Shown piece after piece: positions 24,933 to 34,012 of a stretch of DNA of 64,000 nucleotides. The position numbers and the translations under genes were made by a program. The DNA lies in assembly GCF_023721755.1 (NCBI RefSeq), contig NZ_JAMDLH010000003.1, forward strand, positions 1-64,000, given 5' to 3'. The DNA is from Pleomorphomonas sp. NRK KF1. GTDB lineage: Bacteria; Pseudomonadota; Alphaproteobacteria; Rhizobiales; Pleomorphomonadaceae. Position 1 is the first letter of the stretch, and each line of letters starts with the position of its first letter. Under the pieces are notes generated by a model, which saw only the letters and a program-made list of their open reading frames with translations, made no database searches and had not been told where the DNA came from.

Positions 24933-26197
24933 GCCACTGCCGCCTTGTCGAGATGCGGGCTGGAGAAGCCGAGACGGCTCAGGCCGGCCAACACCTCCGG
25001 CGCCGACATGAACAGCGTCCAGAGAAGCGCCGACCGGTGGTTCTCGATCATCGCGACAATGGGGCCCTGGTCGATGGCAAGGTGGCTCGAAGCCACCCAG
25101 TTCCGCCCCGGCGAGAAGGCATCGGCAAAGCCGCGCGGTCCGAACAGCCGTCCGTCCATGGTGGTGAGGAATCCGCGCATTGCAGCCATGGACTCCCTGG
25201 GAACGTAGGGAAACGAGGCGAGCGCCGCCGTCGGGGTGATGACGCCGGTGTCGTTGGTGGGCGAATGAGCGTTGTAGCCGTCGAACGTGTCGGACGCCGT
25301 CAATCCCCAGCACTCCGGACCGTAGCCCTCGAAGCCGCCGGGGTTGGTCAGGCAATGGGCGCGGTTGATCAGGGCATGCGCGGTGTTCTGGGCGAAATAG
25401 TCGGCGTAGGCGTCGGAGAGGCCGCGCGGGTCGAGACCCATGAAGGAGTAATGGGCGAAAAACAGCGGCCCGCCGTAATCGGGGCCGAGCGGCAAGGTCA
25501 CGCCGCCGTAATCGCGGCCATTCTGAAAGTCGCGGCCCTTGGCCCAGGACTGGTGGTAGGTCGAGGCGGGAACGTGATGGATCGGCGCGGCGGCGGCTAG
25601 AACATGGGTGATCAGGCACTCGTTCCAACCGGTAATGGCGTGGTTCATGGCAAAGCCGTGGACGGGGCTCCAGTGCCAGAGCAGGGCACCGTCGGCCCTC
25701 AGGTGGTGGCTCCATTCCACCTCGCGCCACAGCCGGTCGACGCGCGCTGCGATATCCGGCCGTGCCGGGATCAGCCATTGCCGCGCCGTCAAGAGGCCGG
25801 CCATCAGGAACGAGGTTTCGACGAGGTCGCCGCCATCGTCCCTCTCGCCGAACGGAATGGCTTTGCCGGTTTCGCCATTCATGAAATGCGGGAAAACGCC
25901 GTGGAAGCGATCCGCCGCTTCGAGAAAGCCGACGATCCTTGCAATGCGCGCGACGACCTCGTCGCGGACGAGAAAACCGCGTTCGGCCCCGGCGATCAAA
26001 GCCATGATGCCGAAACCGGTGCCGCCTGTGGTGACCGTGTTGTCGGGCGAATAGCCGAAAGCGTCGTTGTCGCGCTCGCGCGCCATGCCGCTCACCGGAT
26101 GGCCATAGTCCCAGAAGTAGCTCAGCGTCGCCTGCTGTACGAGGTCCAGCAGGGCGTTGTCGCTCATGGCCGCGACGGTGGCCGGCGGGAGGGTCAT
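24929..26197 (-). CDS. glycoamylase-like protein, GH144 type (probable endo-beta-1,2-glucanase)
   Basis: This 422-residue protein matches the glycoamylase-like family (PF10091), which includes GH144 endo-beta-1,2-glucanases. Family segments are ATLSYFWDYGHPVSGMARERD, TTGGTGFGIMALIAGAERGF, HFMNGETGK, GDLVETSFLMAGLL, WHWSPVHGFAMNHAITGWNECL and DTFDGYNAHSPTNDTGVITPTAALASFPY, forming an alpha/alpha barrel. There is no signal peptide, unlike secreted or periplasmic relatives, so it should act in the cytoplasm. It overlaps the GH3 gene upstream and the hydrolase gene downstream by four bases each. It may cut imported or recycled beta-1,2-glucan. Specificity is inferred from family membership. Confidence 0.85.
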   Translation of the reverse strand: MTLPPATVAAMSDNALLDLVQQATLSYFWDYGHPVSGMARERDNDAFGYSPDNTVTTGGTGFGIMALIAGAERGFLVRDEVVARIARIVGFLEAADRFHGVFPHFMNGETGKAIPFGERDDGGDLVETSFLMAGLLTARQWLIPARPDIAARVDRLWREVEWSHHLRADGALLWHWSPVHGFAMNHAITGWNECLITHVLAAAAPIHHVPASTYHQSWAKGRDFQNGRDYGGVTLPLGPDYGGPLFFAHYSFMGLDPRGLSDAYADYFAQNTAHALINRAHCLTNPGGFEGYGPECWGLTASDTFDGYNAHSPTNDTGVITPTAALASFPYVPRESMAAMRGFLTTMDGRLFGPRGFADAFSPGRNWVASSHLAIDQGPIVAMIENHRSALLWTLFMSAPEVLAGLSRLGFSSPHLDKAAVA

Positions 26198-28479
26198 GAG
26201 CGCTTTCCTTCGATCTTTGGCTCGTTCCAGACGACGCGCACGGCCTGCGTATCGCGAGAGTTGGGGCCGACATGGATGTCGAACGCTCCACCTTCCAGGC
26301 GTCGGCGGGTATCAGTGACCGTTTCCGCCACGGAGAAGTCGAGATCGGCTGCGGTTACGGTGAAGCTGACGGCTTCGGCGACGCGGGGCGCGAGCGCCAG
26401 CTTGCGGAAGGCCTTGAGTTCCTTCACGGGCCGGCTGACGCTTGCCACAGGGTCGCCGATGTAGAGCTGCACCGTTTCGAGGGTCGGGCGGTCGCCGAGA
26501 TTGGTGACGGTCACGGTCACATCGAGACGATCCTCGCCTGCGAGTTCAGTCCGGACGGCGCGCGGCGGGCCGTAGGCCACCGTTCCGTAGCCGAGGCCGA
26601 AGCCGAACGGGTAAAGGCCGTCATTCTGGGGCACGTCGTCCGGCAGGTCGACGTAGCCGGAAGTGAACTTCTGGAAGCGGCCCGGTGCCGGCCGACCGGT
26701 CGGCCGGTGAGAATAGGTGATGGGCACCTGCCCGAGGCTGTAGGGGAAGGTCGCCGGCAGGCGGCCGGACGGCTCGCTCTTGCCGAACAGCACGTCCGCG
26801 AGGCCGTGGCCGATCTCCGTCCCGCCAAACCAGGCGACGAGCAGCGCGTCGGCGAGCAACGCTTCTTCGGCCAGCACCAGCGGCCGCCCGGTCATGACGA
26901 CGACGACGAGCGGCTTGCCGGTCGCCTTCAGAGCACGGAGCAGCTTCTTCTGCGGTTCGGGAATCGAAAGGTCGCTACGGGAGGAGGATTCGCCGGAGTA
27001 TTCGCGGGCTTCGCCGACGACGGCGACGGTGACATCGGCGCTCGACGCGGTGGCGACGGCCTCGGCGATCATCGCCTCTGGTGACCGGACGTCGATGACG
27101 ACGGACAGGTCCTTCCAATCATGGACGTTGAGTCGGCTGGCGAGCCAGAGTTCGTCGACGATGTTGGCCCCCTTGGCGGTGAGCACGCTCACGGCGTTGC
27201 CCACGGCCTCGCGCAGTCCGTCGGCAATGGGAACGACCGTGGAGGGCGAAGCGGCCACGGCCCAGGTGCCGTTCATGTTGACGCGGTCGAGCGCGAAGGG
27301 ACCGACAAGGGCGATGGTGCCGATCTTGCCGCTCTCCGGCGCCGGCAAGGGCAGCAGGTTGCCATCGTTCTTGAGAACGACTGTGGCGGCGGCCACCGCC
27401 TCTCGGGCAAGTTGCCGGTTGGCGGCGGTCAGGATGGGTTGCGCCGAGCGTCCCCAGTCCAGCCGGTGATAGGGATCGTCGAACAGGCCGAGCTTAAGCT
27501 TGGCCTCAAGCACGCGGCGGCAGGCGGCCGTGATTTCGGCCTCTTTGATGAGGCCGGCGCCGACGCTGTCCTCAAGCGTTTCGAGATAGGTCTCCGACAC
27601 CATGTCCATGTCGACGCCGGCGGTGAGACCGAGGCGGGCGGCATCGGCTCGGTCGGCGGCGACGCCATGGGCGATCAGTTCGAGGATTCCCGTGTAGTCG
27701 GCGACGACGAGACCACCGAAACCGAGCTTCTCGCGGAACAGCTCGGTAATCACGGCGCGGTTGGCGTGCATCGGCACGCCGTTCAGCGTGTTGAAGGACG
27801 CCATGATCGAACCGGCGCCCGCCCGCATGCCGGCAACGAAAGGTGGCAGCACCACGTCGTGCAGCGTGGCCGGGGAGAGATCGACGGCATCGTAGTCACG
27901 GCCGCCCATGCCGCCGCCATAGCCGCAGAAGTGCTTGAGGCAGGCCATCACCGCGTCGGGGTGGGAAAGATCGTTGTTCTGGTAGCCTTCGACCATCGCC
28001 TCGGCGAAACGGGATGCCAGGAAGGGGTCCTCGCCGGGGCTCTCGGCGATCCGCCCCCAACGGGGATCGCGACAGACGTCGATCATCGGCGAGTAGACCT
28101 GGTCGATGCCGATCGACGCCGCTTCCCGCGCGGCGACGCGGGCGGTGGCGCGAACGAGATCCATGTCCCAACTGGCGGCGAGCGCCAGGGGCAGGGGGAA
28201 TATGGTCTTCTGGCCGTGAATGACATCCTCTGCGAACATCAGCGGGATCTTCAGGCGCGTTTCCTGCGCGAGATCCTGGAAGACGCGCACCGCCTCGGCC
28301 GATTTCACGCCGAAGATGCCGCCGATGCGGCCGGTCCTGATCTTCTCGGCGACGTCGGTATTCACGACCGTACCGGTCAGCGTCTCGCCGCCGGGGGTGA
28401 CGAGATTGAGCTGGCCGATCTTCTCCTCAAGGGTCATCTGACCGAGCAGACCGTCGATGAAGTTCATGTCCTTTGTCAT
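26194..28479 (-). CDS. GH3 beta-glucosidase (BglX-like)
   Basis: This 761-residue enzyme has the GH3 N-terminal barrel, the C-terminal alpha/beta sandwich and a fibronectin III-like end domain. The catalytic nucleophile is Asp261 in GFGGLVVADYTG; substrate-binding motifs include SPMIDVCRDPRWGRIAESPGEDP and CLKHFCGYGG. The glutamate acid/base lies probably in the sandwich loop near GEAREYSGESSSRSDL. BglX relatives are periplasmic, but this one starts MTKDMNFIDG with no signal peptide. It precedes the GH144-type gene by a four-base overlap and would release glucose from oligosaccharides, possibly sophoro-oligosaccharides. Confidence 0.92.
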   Translation of the reverse strand: MTKDMNFIDGLLGQMTLEEKIGQLNLVTPGGETLTGTVVNTDVAEKIRTGRIGGIFGVKSAEAVRVFQDLAQETRLKIPLMFAEDVIHGQKTIFPLPLALAASWDMDLVRATARVAAREAASIGIDQVYSPMIDVCRDPRWGRIAESPGEDPFLASRFAEAMVEGYQNNDLSHPDAVMACLKHFCGYGGGMGGRDYDAVDLSPATLHDVVLPPFVAGMRAGAGSIMASFNTLNGVPMHANRAVITELFREKLGFGGLVVADYTGILELIAHGVAADRADAARLGLTAGVDMDMVSETYLETLEDSVGAGLIKEAEITAACRRVLEAKLKLGLFDDPYHRLDWGRSAQPILTAANRQLAREAVAAATVVLKNDGNLLPLPAPESGKIGTIALVGPFALDRVNMNGTWAVAASPSTVVPIADGLREAVGNAVSVLTAKGANIVDELWLASRLNVHDWKDLSVVIDVRSPEAMIAEAVATASSADVTVAVVGEAREYSGESSSRSDLSIPEPQKKLLRALKATGKPLVVVVMTGRPLVLAEEALLADALLVAWFGGTEIGHGLADVLFGKSEPSGRLPATFPYSLGQVPITYSHRPTGRPAPGRFQKFTSGYVDLPDDVPQNDGLYPFGFGLGYGTVAYGPPRAVRTELAGEDRLDVTVTVTNLGDRPTLETVQLYIGDPVASVSRPVKELKAFRKLALAPRVAEAVSFTVTAADLDFSVAETVTDTRRRLEGGAFDIHVGPNSRDTQAVRVVWNEPKIEGKRS

Positions 28480-28512
28480 ATCCGGACGTCCGAGTTGGTC
28501 CCCGTTTCGGGG

Positions 28513-30387
28513 TCATGAGCGATGGCGCATCACCGACAGCATCGAGCGAAGCCCGCCGCGCAGGTCGCGAACCGGTTCCGGAGCCGGTACGACCACCGGC
28601 TCAAGCCCGGCGCGTCCGTTCTCGATGTTGAGGATGGCGTGGTAGAAGGAGCGGCCCAGGCTGTCGGCGGGCGGCGTCTGCTCGTGCATCACCGACAGCA
28701 CCGTCGCTTTCGGGCAGTATTGCCGGACAAGACGGTGGAACTCCGTTCGTGCCTCGGGGTCGAGGGCGGCTGTCGCCTCGTCAAGGAAAAGCACGTCCGG
28801 CGTGTGCAGCAGGATGCGGGCGAGGACCACCTTCTGCTTTTGTCCGCCGGACAGCACGTCATCCCAGCGCCGGCCGCGATAGTAGGGATTGCCCATCGAC
28901 GGGATGAACTCGCCGAGACCCACCGCGCTCATGATCGCGGCCACCTCGAGATCGCGGTGCTCATGCTCGTCCTCGGGCATGGCGATCAGCTGCTTGAGGC
29001 TGGCCTGCGGCAGGCGGGTATCCTGGCAGGCATAGAGCGCCTTCATGCCTTCCGGCATGATCACCCGGCCGCGCCCATAGGGCCACAGACCATTGAGGGC
29101 CTTGATAAGGCAGGATTTTCCCGAGCCTGAAGGACCGCGTACGAAGATCCACTGGCCGGGCTTGATCGTGAGGCGCGCGACGCGCAGGAAGGGCTGGGCT
29201 TCCTTGCCCGAGAACATCAACTCGAGGCCCTGGATCGAAAGCCCCTTGTCCGGCGATTGCTGCTCATAACGGAACTCGGAAATGCCGGTCTCGCGATAAA
29301 AGGCCTGCGCATCCTGCACGCGCTCGATGGCATCGGCCAGCTCGACGACGCGATTGACATTGGCGCGCAGGTTGGCGATGTCCGGCATCACCTGGATCAC
29401 CCAGGAGCAGTCGCTGATCAGTTCGCTGGCCAGCTCCGAGCCCGTGATGTAGGTTCGGAAGGATATGCCGCCCTGCATGTAGGCAGGCAGGTTCGGCATG
29501 TAGGCCACGACGCGCTGCGTGATGTAGTTGTAGCTGCCGTTGAAGGCGAGAAAGATGGCCGAGACCTTGTTCTGAAGGCCCCAGGTGCGATCGATCGCCT
29601 GGTATTGCCGTCTGTGGATCGAGGCCTGAACCCCTTCCCCTCGCGCGGCGGCGATCGGCAGGATCCGGCGGACCAGCATCGACAGCTCGGCGCGGTAGCT
29701 GCCCTCGGCCCGCAGCATGGCCATGTTGAGCGCTTCGATGGCGCGGCCGATCCGAAGGGCGATCGCCGTCGACAGCGGCACGTAGGTGACGGCCAGGGCG
29801 AACACCAGCACGGCGCTGGCATAGGTCCCCAGGAACTCCAGGCCCTCGATGGCAACCGAACTGGCCAGCAGCGTCTCGCCGACGAAGTAGACCGATGTCA
29901 CCACCGAGATGAGACCCATGGCCATGCCGAGCGCGTTGCCGGTCATGGCCTTGATCGACTCCTGGATGCGCTGGTCGATGTTGTCCGGCACATTCGCGCC
30001 TTCGTCCGACGCTCCCATCACCAGGAGATGGTAGTAGGGGCGGTGGTCGGAGAGCAGGGCCGCGTTGAATTGGCTGTCGAGCCACCGGCGCCAATTGCGG
30101 TGCAGCGTGGTCGAGAAATAGTGCCGGAATCCAATGAACACGACGTATTTGAGCAGGGCCAGACCGACCAGCGCTCCAGCGGTCGTCAGCACCTCCTCGA
30201 TGGTTGGAGCATCGGTGTCGTGAAAGGAGGCGATGGTGGCGATGAACGAGCCGGAGGCCTGGGCCAGCCAGACGCCGCTCTTGCTGGCCGCTGCCGACAG
30301 AAGCACCACGGCCAGTGTCAGCGCCCAAGCCTCTCGCCACCTGTCCGAGATCCAGTAGGCCCTGAGCAGCCCCCAGAAGCTGCGCAT
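28513..30387 (-). CDS. SbmA/BacA-like ABC transporter with fused ATPase
   Basis: This protein of about 624 residues joins a membrane domain of the SbmA/BacA/ABC_membrane_2 type to a C-terminal ATPase. The membrane part includes FRHYFSTTLHRNWRRWLDSQF, PYYHLL and NVPDNIDQRIQES, the segments typical of YddA, BclA and Rv1819c relatives. The ATPase has Walker A GPSGSGKS, signature LSGGQKQK and Walker B LFLDEATAALD. Such proteins import hydrophilic solutes, including peptides and, for Rv1819c, cobalamin. The start is uncertain: ATG 30387 is used, while GTG 30417 is possible. It is the first gene of the operon, 33 bases before GH3, which implies a role in moving glucans or a related compound. Confidence 0.82.
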   Translation of the reverse strand: MRSFWGLLRAYWISDRWREAWALTLAVVLLSAAASKSGVWLAQASGSFIATIASFHDTDAPTIEEVLTTAGALVGLALLKYVVFIGFRHYFSTTLHRNWRRWLDSQFNAALLSDHRPYYHLLVMGASDEGANVPDNIDQRIQESIKAMTGNALGMAMGLISVVTSVYFVGETLLASSVAIEGLEFLGTYASAVLVFALAVTYVPLSTAIALRIGRAIEALNMAMLRAEGSYRAELSMLVRRILPIAAARGEGVQASIHRRQYQAIDRTWGLQNKVSAIFLAFNGSYNYITQRVVAYMPNLPAYMQGGISFRTYITGSELASELISDCSWVIQVMPDIANLRANVNRVVELADAIERVQDAQAFYRETGISEFRYEQQSPDKGLSIQGLELMFSGKEAQPFLRVARLTIKPGQWIFVRGPSGSGKSCLIKALNGLWPYGRGRVIMPEGMKALYACQDTRLPQASLKQLIAMPEDEHEHRDLEVAAIMSAVGLGEFIPSMGNPYYRGRRWDDVLSGGQKQKVVLARILLHTPDVLFLDEATAALDPEARTEFHRLVRQYCPKATVLSVMHEQTPPADSLGRSFYHAILNIENGRAGLEPVVVPAPEPVRDLRGGLRSMLSVMRHRS

Positions 30388-30562
30388 CGAGGAAACAGGG
30401 GTAGCCAGCGCATTCACTCCTACGTCGCCCGCCAAGGCAGACCGGACCTCCGATGGCCGAAGCCTGCCTCTCAAACTTTAACGCCTCTTTAAGCCTATCG
30501 ATGGGCGACGTCGCCAAAAGGGATTAAGGCTGTAAGCGAGGTGGTGGGCCTTCGCCGCGTCC

Positions 30563-30590
30563 TTGACAAGCCCGTAACGATCTAAATTAT
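30563..30590 (+). promoter_or_regulatory. probable sigma-70-type promoter
   Basis: A perfect minus-35 TTGACA at 30563-30568 and AATTAT at 30585-30590 are 16 bases apart. Transcription would begin near 30597, about 30 bases before the DUF1737 gene. Confidence 0.5.
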
Positions 30591-30625
30591 TCGATCGATC
30601 CGTCTGTTTTGCGAGATGATATCCC

Positions 30626-30832
30626 ATGAAGCTCTACCGTTTTCTGACCGGTCCCGACGATGCGTCCTTCTGTCACCGTGTTACCGACGCACTCAACAAG
30701 GGCTGGCAGCTCGCCGGTTCGCCGGCGCTCACCTTCGACCCTGTGCAAGGACGAGTGATTTGTGGCCAGCCTGTGGTCAAGGATGTCGACGGCGTCGACT
30801 ATACGCCAGACATCAAGCTCGGCGAGTGGTGA
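30626..30832 (+). CDS. DUF1737 family small protein
   Basis: This 68-residue protein begins MKLYRFLTGPDDASFCHRV and continues with TDALNKGWQLAGSPALTFD, the layout of the DUF1737 family, in which the LxxGWxLxGxP stretch is the core. No signal or membrane segment is seen and no function is established for the family. It has a good promoter upstream and is followed after one base by the YbaK-type gene, so the two are co-transcribed. Confidence 0.8.
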   Translation: MKLYRFLTGPDDASFCHRVTDALNKGWQLAGSPALTFDPVQGRVICGQPVVKDVDGVDYTPDIKLGEW

Positions 30833-30833
30833 G

Positions 30834-31292
30834 ATGAGCCTCGACAGCGTCAGGGCTTTCTTCGCTGAAAATGCGCCCGACATCACCGTGATCGAGACCG
30901 AGGCGTCGTCGGCCACCGTTGCCGAAGCCGCCGCCGCCCATGGCGTCGACCCGGCCCAGATCGCCAAGACAATCTGCCTCAGGGTTGGCGAGCAAGCCAT
31001 GTTGCTGGTAGCGGGCGGCACGTCTCGGCTCGACAACCGCAAGGCTCGGGAGGCTTTCGGCGGCAAGGCCCGGATGCTCGGTCTCGATGAAGTCGTTGAG
31101 CTGACCGGTCATCCCATCGGCGGCGTGTGCCCCTTCGGCCTGAAAGCGCCCCTGCCGATCTATTGTGATCAGTCGCTTCGTCGCTTTCCCGAAGTGCTGC
31201 CGGCCGCCGGCGCCACCAATGCGGCGGTGCGCATTGAAACCGCGCGTCTGGCCGAACTTGTTGGTGCCAGTTGGGTCGACGTCTGCCAGTAA
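30834..31292 (+). CDS. YbaK/EbsC-type aminoacyl-tRNA deacylase
   Basis: This 152-residue protein belongs to the YbaK/ProX editing-domain family, which hydrolyses mischarged tRNAs such as Cys- or Ala-tRNA(Pro). Landmarks are AQIAKTICLRVGEQAMLLVAGGTSRLDNRKAREAFGGKARML with the conserved lysine, HPIGGVCPFGL with the GxxPFG motif, and PAAGATNAAVRIETARL near the end. The start at 30834 lies one base after the DUF1737 stop codon. Which tRNA it edits cannot be decided here. Confidence 0.88.
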   Translation: MSLDSVRAFFAENAPDITVIETEASSATVAEAAAAHGVDPAQIAKTICLRVGEQAMLLVAGGTSRLDNRKAREAFGGKARMLGLDEVVELTGHPIGGVCPFGLKAPLPIYCDQSLRRFPEVLPAAGATNAAVRIETARLAELVGASWVDVCQ

Positions 31293-31371
31293 GGGCAGTA
31301 GGCTCCGGGCGTTTGCTCCGCCCCATTTTCCGCGCAATTGAGGCTTCTCCGAGATTGCCGAGGTGGCGGCA

Positions 31372-31428
31372 ATGCACATTGTGCATGGCTGCCCCTCCGG
31401 CTAGTTTTTAGTCATTCTATTCTAAAAA
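31372..31428. promoter_or_regulatory. two inverted repeats upstream of the exopolysaccharide operon
   Basis: ATGCACA-T-TGTGCAT is a perfect repeat at 31372-31386. TTTTTAG and CTAAAAA form a second one at 31405-31428 with a ten-base centre, inside an AT-rich tract that extends to about 31450. Both lie 105-160 bases before the first gene and are candidate regulator sites. The AT-rich tract would also suit MucR/Ros-type proteins. No protein can be assigned. Confidence 0.4.
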
Positions 31429-31532
31429 GTTATTATTTCTGTTAACCAGATTTTCACTCTATCCCCCCGGCGCCGGGCGGTTCGTGTTACGAGACCCATT
31501 CGAAACGCACGCGTCACTTATGGGTCGGTGCT

Positions 31533-32993
31533 ATGAAAATCGTTGAGCCGGGCTATCCGGGCGGCCACGCTATCGAGGCCAGCCTTGCCGAAGACTTGCG
31601 CACTCTCGCGCGAGCCTTCTCATCGCGCTGGCGGCTCATCGCGGCTATCGTCTTCCTGTGCGTTTTCGCAGGATTTGCCTTCGTCTGGCTCTCCCCAAAG
31701 ACCTACACGTCCACCGTCTCCATTTTCATCGATCCCCGGGAACGCGGTCTTGTCGACCTTCGCGTGGCGCCGACAGGCATGGGGTCGTCGTCGCAAGGCG
31801 CCGATGGAGCGCTGGTCGATAGCCAGATGACCATTCTCACCTCCCGTTCGGTTCTTGGCCAGTTGGTCGAGCGAGAACGGCTCGACGTCGACCCGGCCTT
31901 CGTTTCAAACTCGACCGGGCCGATCGGCGAGTTGAAGAGAGCGGTTGCGACAGTGCTCTATGGAGGGGATCGGAGCCGCGGTGCCGAGGTCTCTCCCTTC
32001 GACAGGGCTCTTGCCGGCCTGCAGAAAGCCGTGGACGTCAAGCGCGTCGACAACACCTATGTTCTTAACGTTTCGGTAACAACCGGTTCGCCGACGCGCT
32101 CGGCTACGCTCGCGAACGCGCTCAGCGACATCTATCTCAGCGACGGCCAAAGCGTCGTTGACGACAGTGCGCGCGAGTCCGCAGCGGGTCTGGAAGCTCG
32201 CCTTGTCGAGCTCGGCAGGGTCACGGAAGAGTCCGAGCAAGCCGTCGAGACCTACCGGCGTCAGAATGGGCTGCTCGATACCAATGGCGTTCCGCTGGCC
32301 GAGCGGCAGGTGGGCGAGCTGAGCAGCCAACTCCTCGGGGCCACGGTAGCCGCGGAGGCCGCCAAGGCCGCGCTGGAAGCACTGCGCGAAAACGGAGCCG
32401 GCGCCTCGGCATCGGATCTGGCGAGCCAGATCCGCATGGAGATCGGCCAGGCACGGGCGGAGGAAAGCATGCTTTCCGACACCTATGGTCCTCGGCACCC
32501 AAGGCTGGTCCGCGCCCAGGAGCATCGTAGGGGCCTCGAAAGGGCGCTTGATGCCGAAGTCGCTCGCGTGCTCGCCAAGGCGGAAGCGGACTTTCGCGCC
32601 GCTTCCGCGCAGCAGACCGCTCTGAAGGATATGCTTGCCAAGGCCCAGGAAAGTCTGGCCCGGTCAAACGCGGCGTCGGTGAAGCTCAGGGAACTTGAGC
32701 AGGTCGCCAAGCAGAATCGCGAGCTTTTCGACAGTTTCTCCACCAAGGCCAAGCAGGCCCGCGAGCAGATCTCGCTACCAGCGACGACAGCGCGCGTCAT
32801 CTCGCCAGCTCAACCTGCAACCAAGCCAACCGCCCCCAGGGCGTCTCTGATACTCGCTGCCAGCGCATTTGTGGGCTGTGTCGCCGGATTTGGAGCGGCC
32901 TGGTTTCTCTATCTCATCATAGGCCCTCCGAAGCGACGTCGCACGGCTCGCCTCCAGCCGTTGCGAAAGCGGCATCTCGCCGCCGCCGAGTAG
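31533..32993 (+). CDS. exopolysaccharide chain-length/co-polymerase protein (Wzz/GumC type)
   Basis: This 486-residue inner membrane protein has membrane helices near residues 34-54 and 435-460 with a long periplasmic, coiled-coil-rich region between (residues 200-400). The opening [19 protein letters not shown] segment is the Wzz domain and the GNVR-type region [23 protein letters not shown] precedes the second helix. There is no Walker box after it, so the tyrosine kinase half found in ExoP or Wzc is absent, as in GumC. It is the first gene of the polysaccharide operon and would control polymer length and export. Confidence 0.88.
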   Translation: MKIVEPGYPGGHAIEASLAEDLRTLARAFSSRWRLIAAIVFLCVFAGFAFVWLSPKTYTSTVSIFIDPRERGLVDLRVAPTGMGSSSQGADGALVDSQMTILTSRSVLGQLVERERLDVDPAFVSNSTGPIGELKRAVATVLYGGDRSRGAEVSPFDRALAGLQKAVDVKRVDNTYVLNVSVTTGSPTRSATLANALSDIYLSDGQSVVDDSARESAAGLEARLVELGRVTEESEQAVETYRRQNGLLDTNGVPLAERQVGELSSQLLGATVAAEAAKAALEALRENGAGASASDLASQIRMEIGQARAEESMLSDTYGPRHPRLVRAQEHRRGLERALDAEVARVLAKAEADFRAASAQQTALKDMLAKAQESLARSNAASVKLRELEQVAKQNRELFDSFSTKAKQAREQISLPATTARVISPAQPATKPTAPRASLILAASAFVGCVAGFGAAWFLYLIIGPPKRRRTARLQPLRKRHLAAAE

Positions 32994-33022
32994 CCCGCCG
33001 CCAACGAGGTCAAGTCAGACAA

Positions 33023-34012
33023 ATGCAAGCATCCTGTCAGAAGACGGTTCTCGTCACCGGAGGTGCTGGATTCCTGGGTAGCCATCTTTGCGATCGCCTG
33101 CTCCGGGACGGGCACAAGGTGATCAGTCTCGATAACTTCCACACCGGCAGCCGTCTGAATCACCGGCATCAGGCGTCGAACCCCGATTTCGAGCTGATCG
33201 AGGCCGACGTGGCCGATCCTCTGCCCGACTTGCGGATCGACGAGATCTATCATCTCGCTTGCCCCGCATCGCCCCCGCACTATCAGGAAAGCCCGGTCAC
33301 CACGCTCAGGACCAGCCTTCTGGGTGCCTTCAACGTACTGAATCTTGCCATCAGGACCGGGGCCAGGATCTTCCTCGCTTCGACCAGTGAGGTCTATGGC
33401 GATCCGCTGATCCACCCTCAGCGGGAGGACTATTGGGGAAACGTCAACTCCTTCGGTGAACGCGCCTGCTACGACGAGGGCAAGCGGGCCGCCGAGGCGT
33501 TGTTCCACGCCCACGCGTCGGAAAAGGGCGTCGACATCCGCATCGCCCGCATCTTCAACACCTATGGTCCCCGCATGCAGCCGGACGATGGCAGGGTGGT
33601 GTCCAATTTCGTCGTCGAGGCGCTTCAAGGCCAGCCGATCACCATCTACGGCGATGGATCGCAGACGCGGTCCTTCTGCTACGTCGACGATCTCGTCGAG
33701 GGATTTGTGCGGCTCATGGCGAGCGATGTCCGGACCCCCGTCAATCTCGGCAACCCCGGCGAGTTCAGCGTGACGGCGCTTGCCGCGATGGTGGTCGCGA
33801 TGACCGGCTCGCAGTCGTCGATCAGCCATCTGCCGCTGCCGTCCGACGATCCGCGTCGTCGGCGCCCGGATATTTCCAAGGCCGAACTCCTGCTCGACTG
33901 GAGGCCGACGGTCTCCCTGGAGGCGGGCCTTGGGCCGACCATCAGCTATTTCCGCAAGATCGTGTCGAACCAATCCTCGGGCGGTCGCTCCGCCCTTCAA
34001 CCGGTTGTCTGA
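33023..34012 (+). CDS. UDP-glucuronate decarboxylase (UDP-xylose synthase)
   Basis: This 329-residue short-chain dehydrogenase-type enzyme converts UDP-glucuronate to UDP-xylose. It has the NAD motif TGGAGFLGS at residue 12, [20 protein letters not shown], catalytic Ser/Glu in STSEVYGDP and Tyr150-X3-Lys154 in [10 protein letters not shown], then [21 protein letters not shown] and [18 protein letters not shown], all typical of UXS. Its presence in the cluster predicts that xylose is part of the polymer. It ends directly against the xylanase gene. Confidence 0.92.
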   Translation: MQASCQKTVLVTGGAGFLGSHLCDRLLRDGHKVISLDNFHTGSRLNHRHQASNPDFELIEADVADPLPDLRIDEIYHLACPASPPHYQESPVTTLRTSLLGAFNVLNLAIRTGARIFLASTSEVYGDPLIHPQREDYWGNVNSFGERACYDEGKRAAEALFHAHASEKGVDIRIARIFNTYGPRMQPDDGRVVSNFVVEALQGQPITIYGDGSQTRSFCYVDDLVEGFVRLMASDVRTPVNLGNPGEFSVTALAAMVVAMTGSQSSISHLPLPSDDPRRRRPDISKAELLLDWRPTVSLEAGLGPTISYFRKIVSNQSSGGRSALQPVV

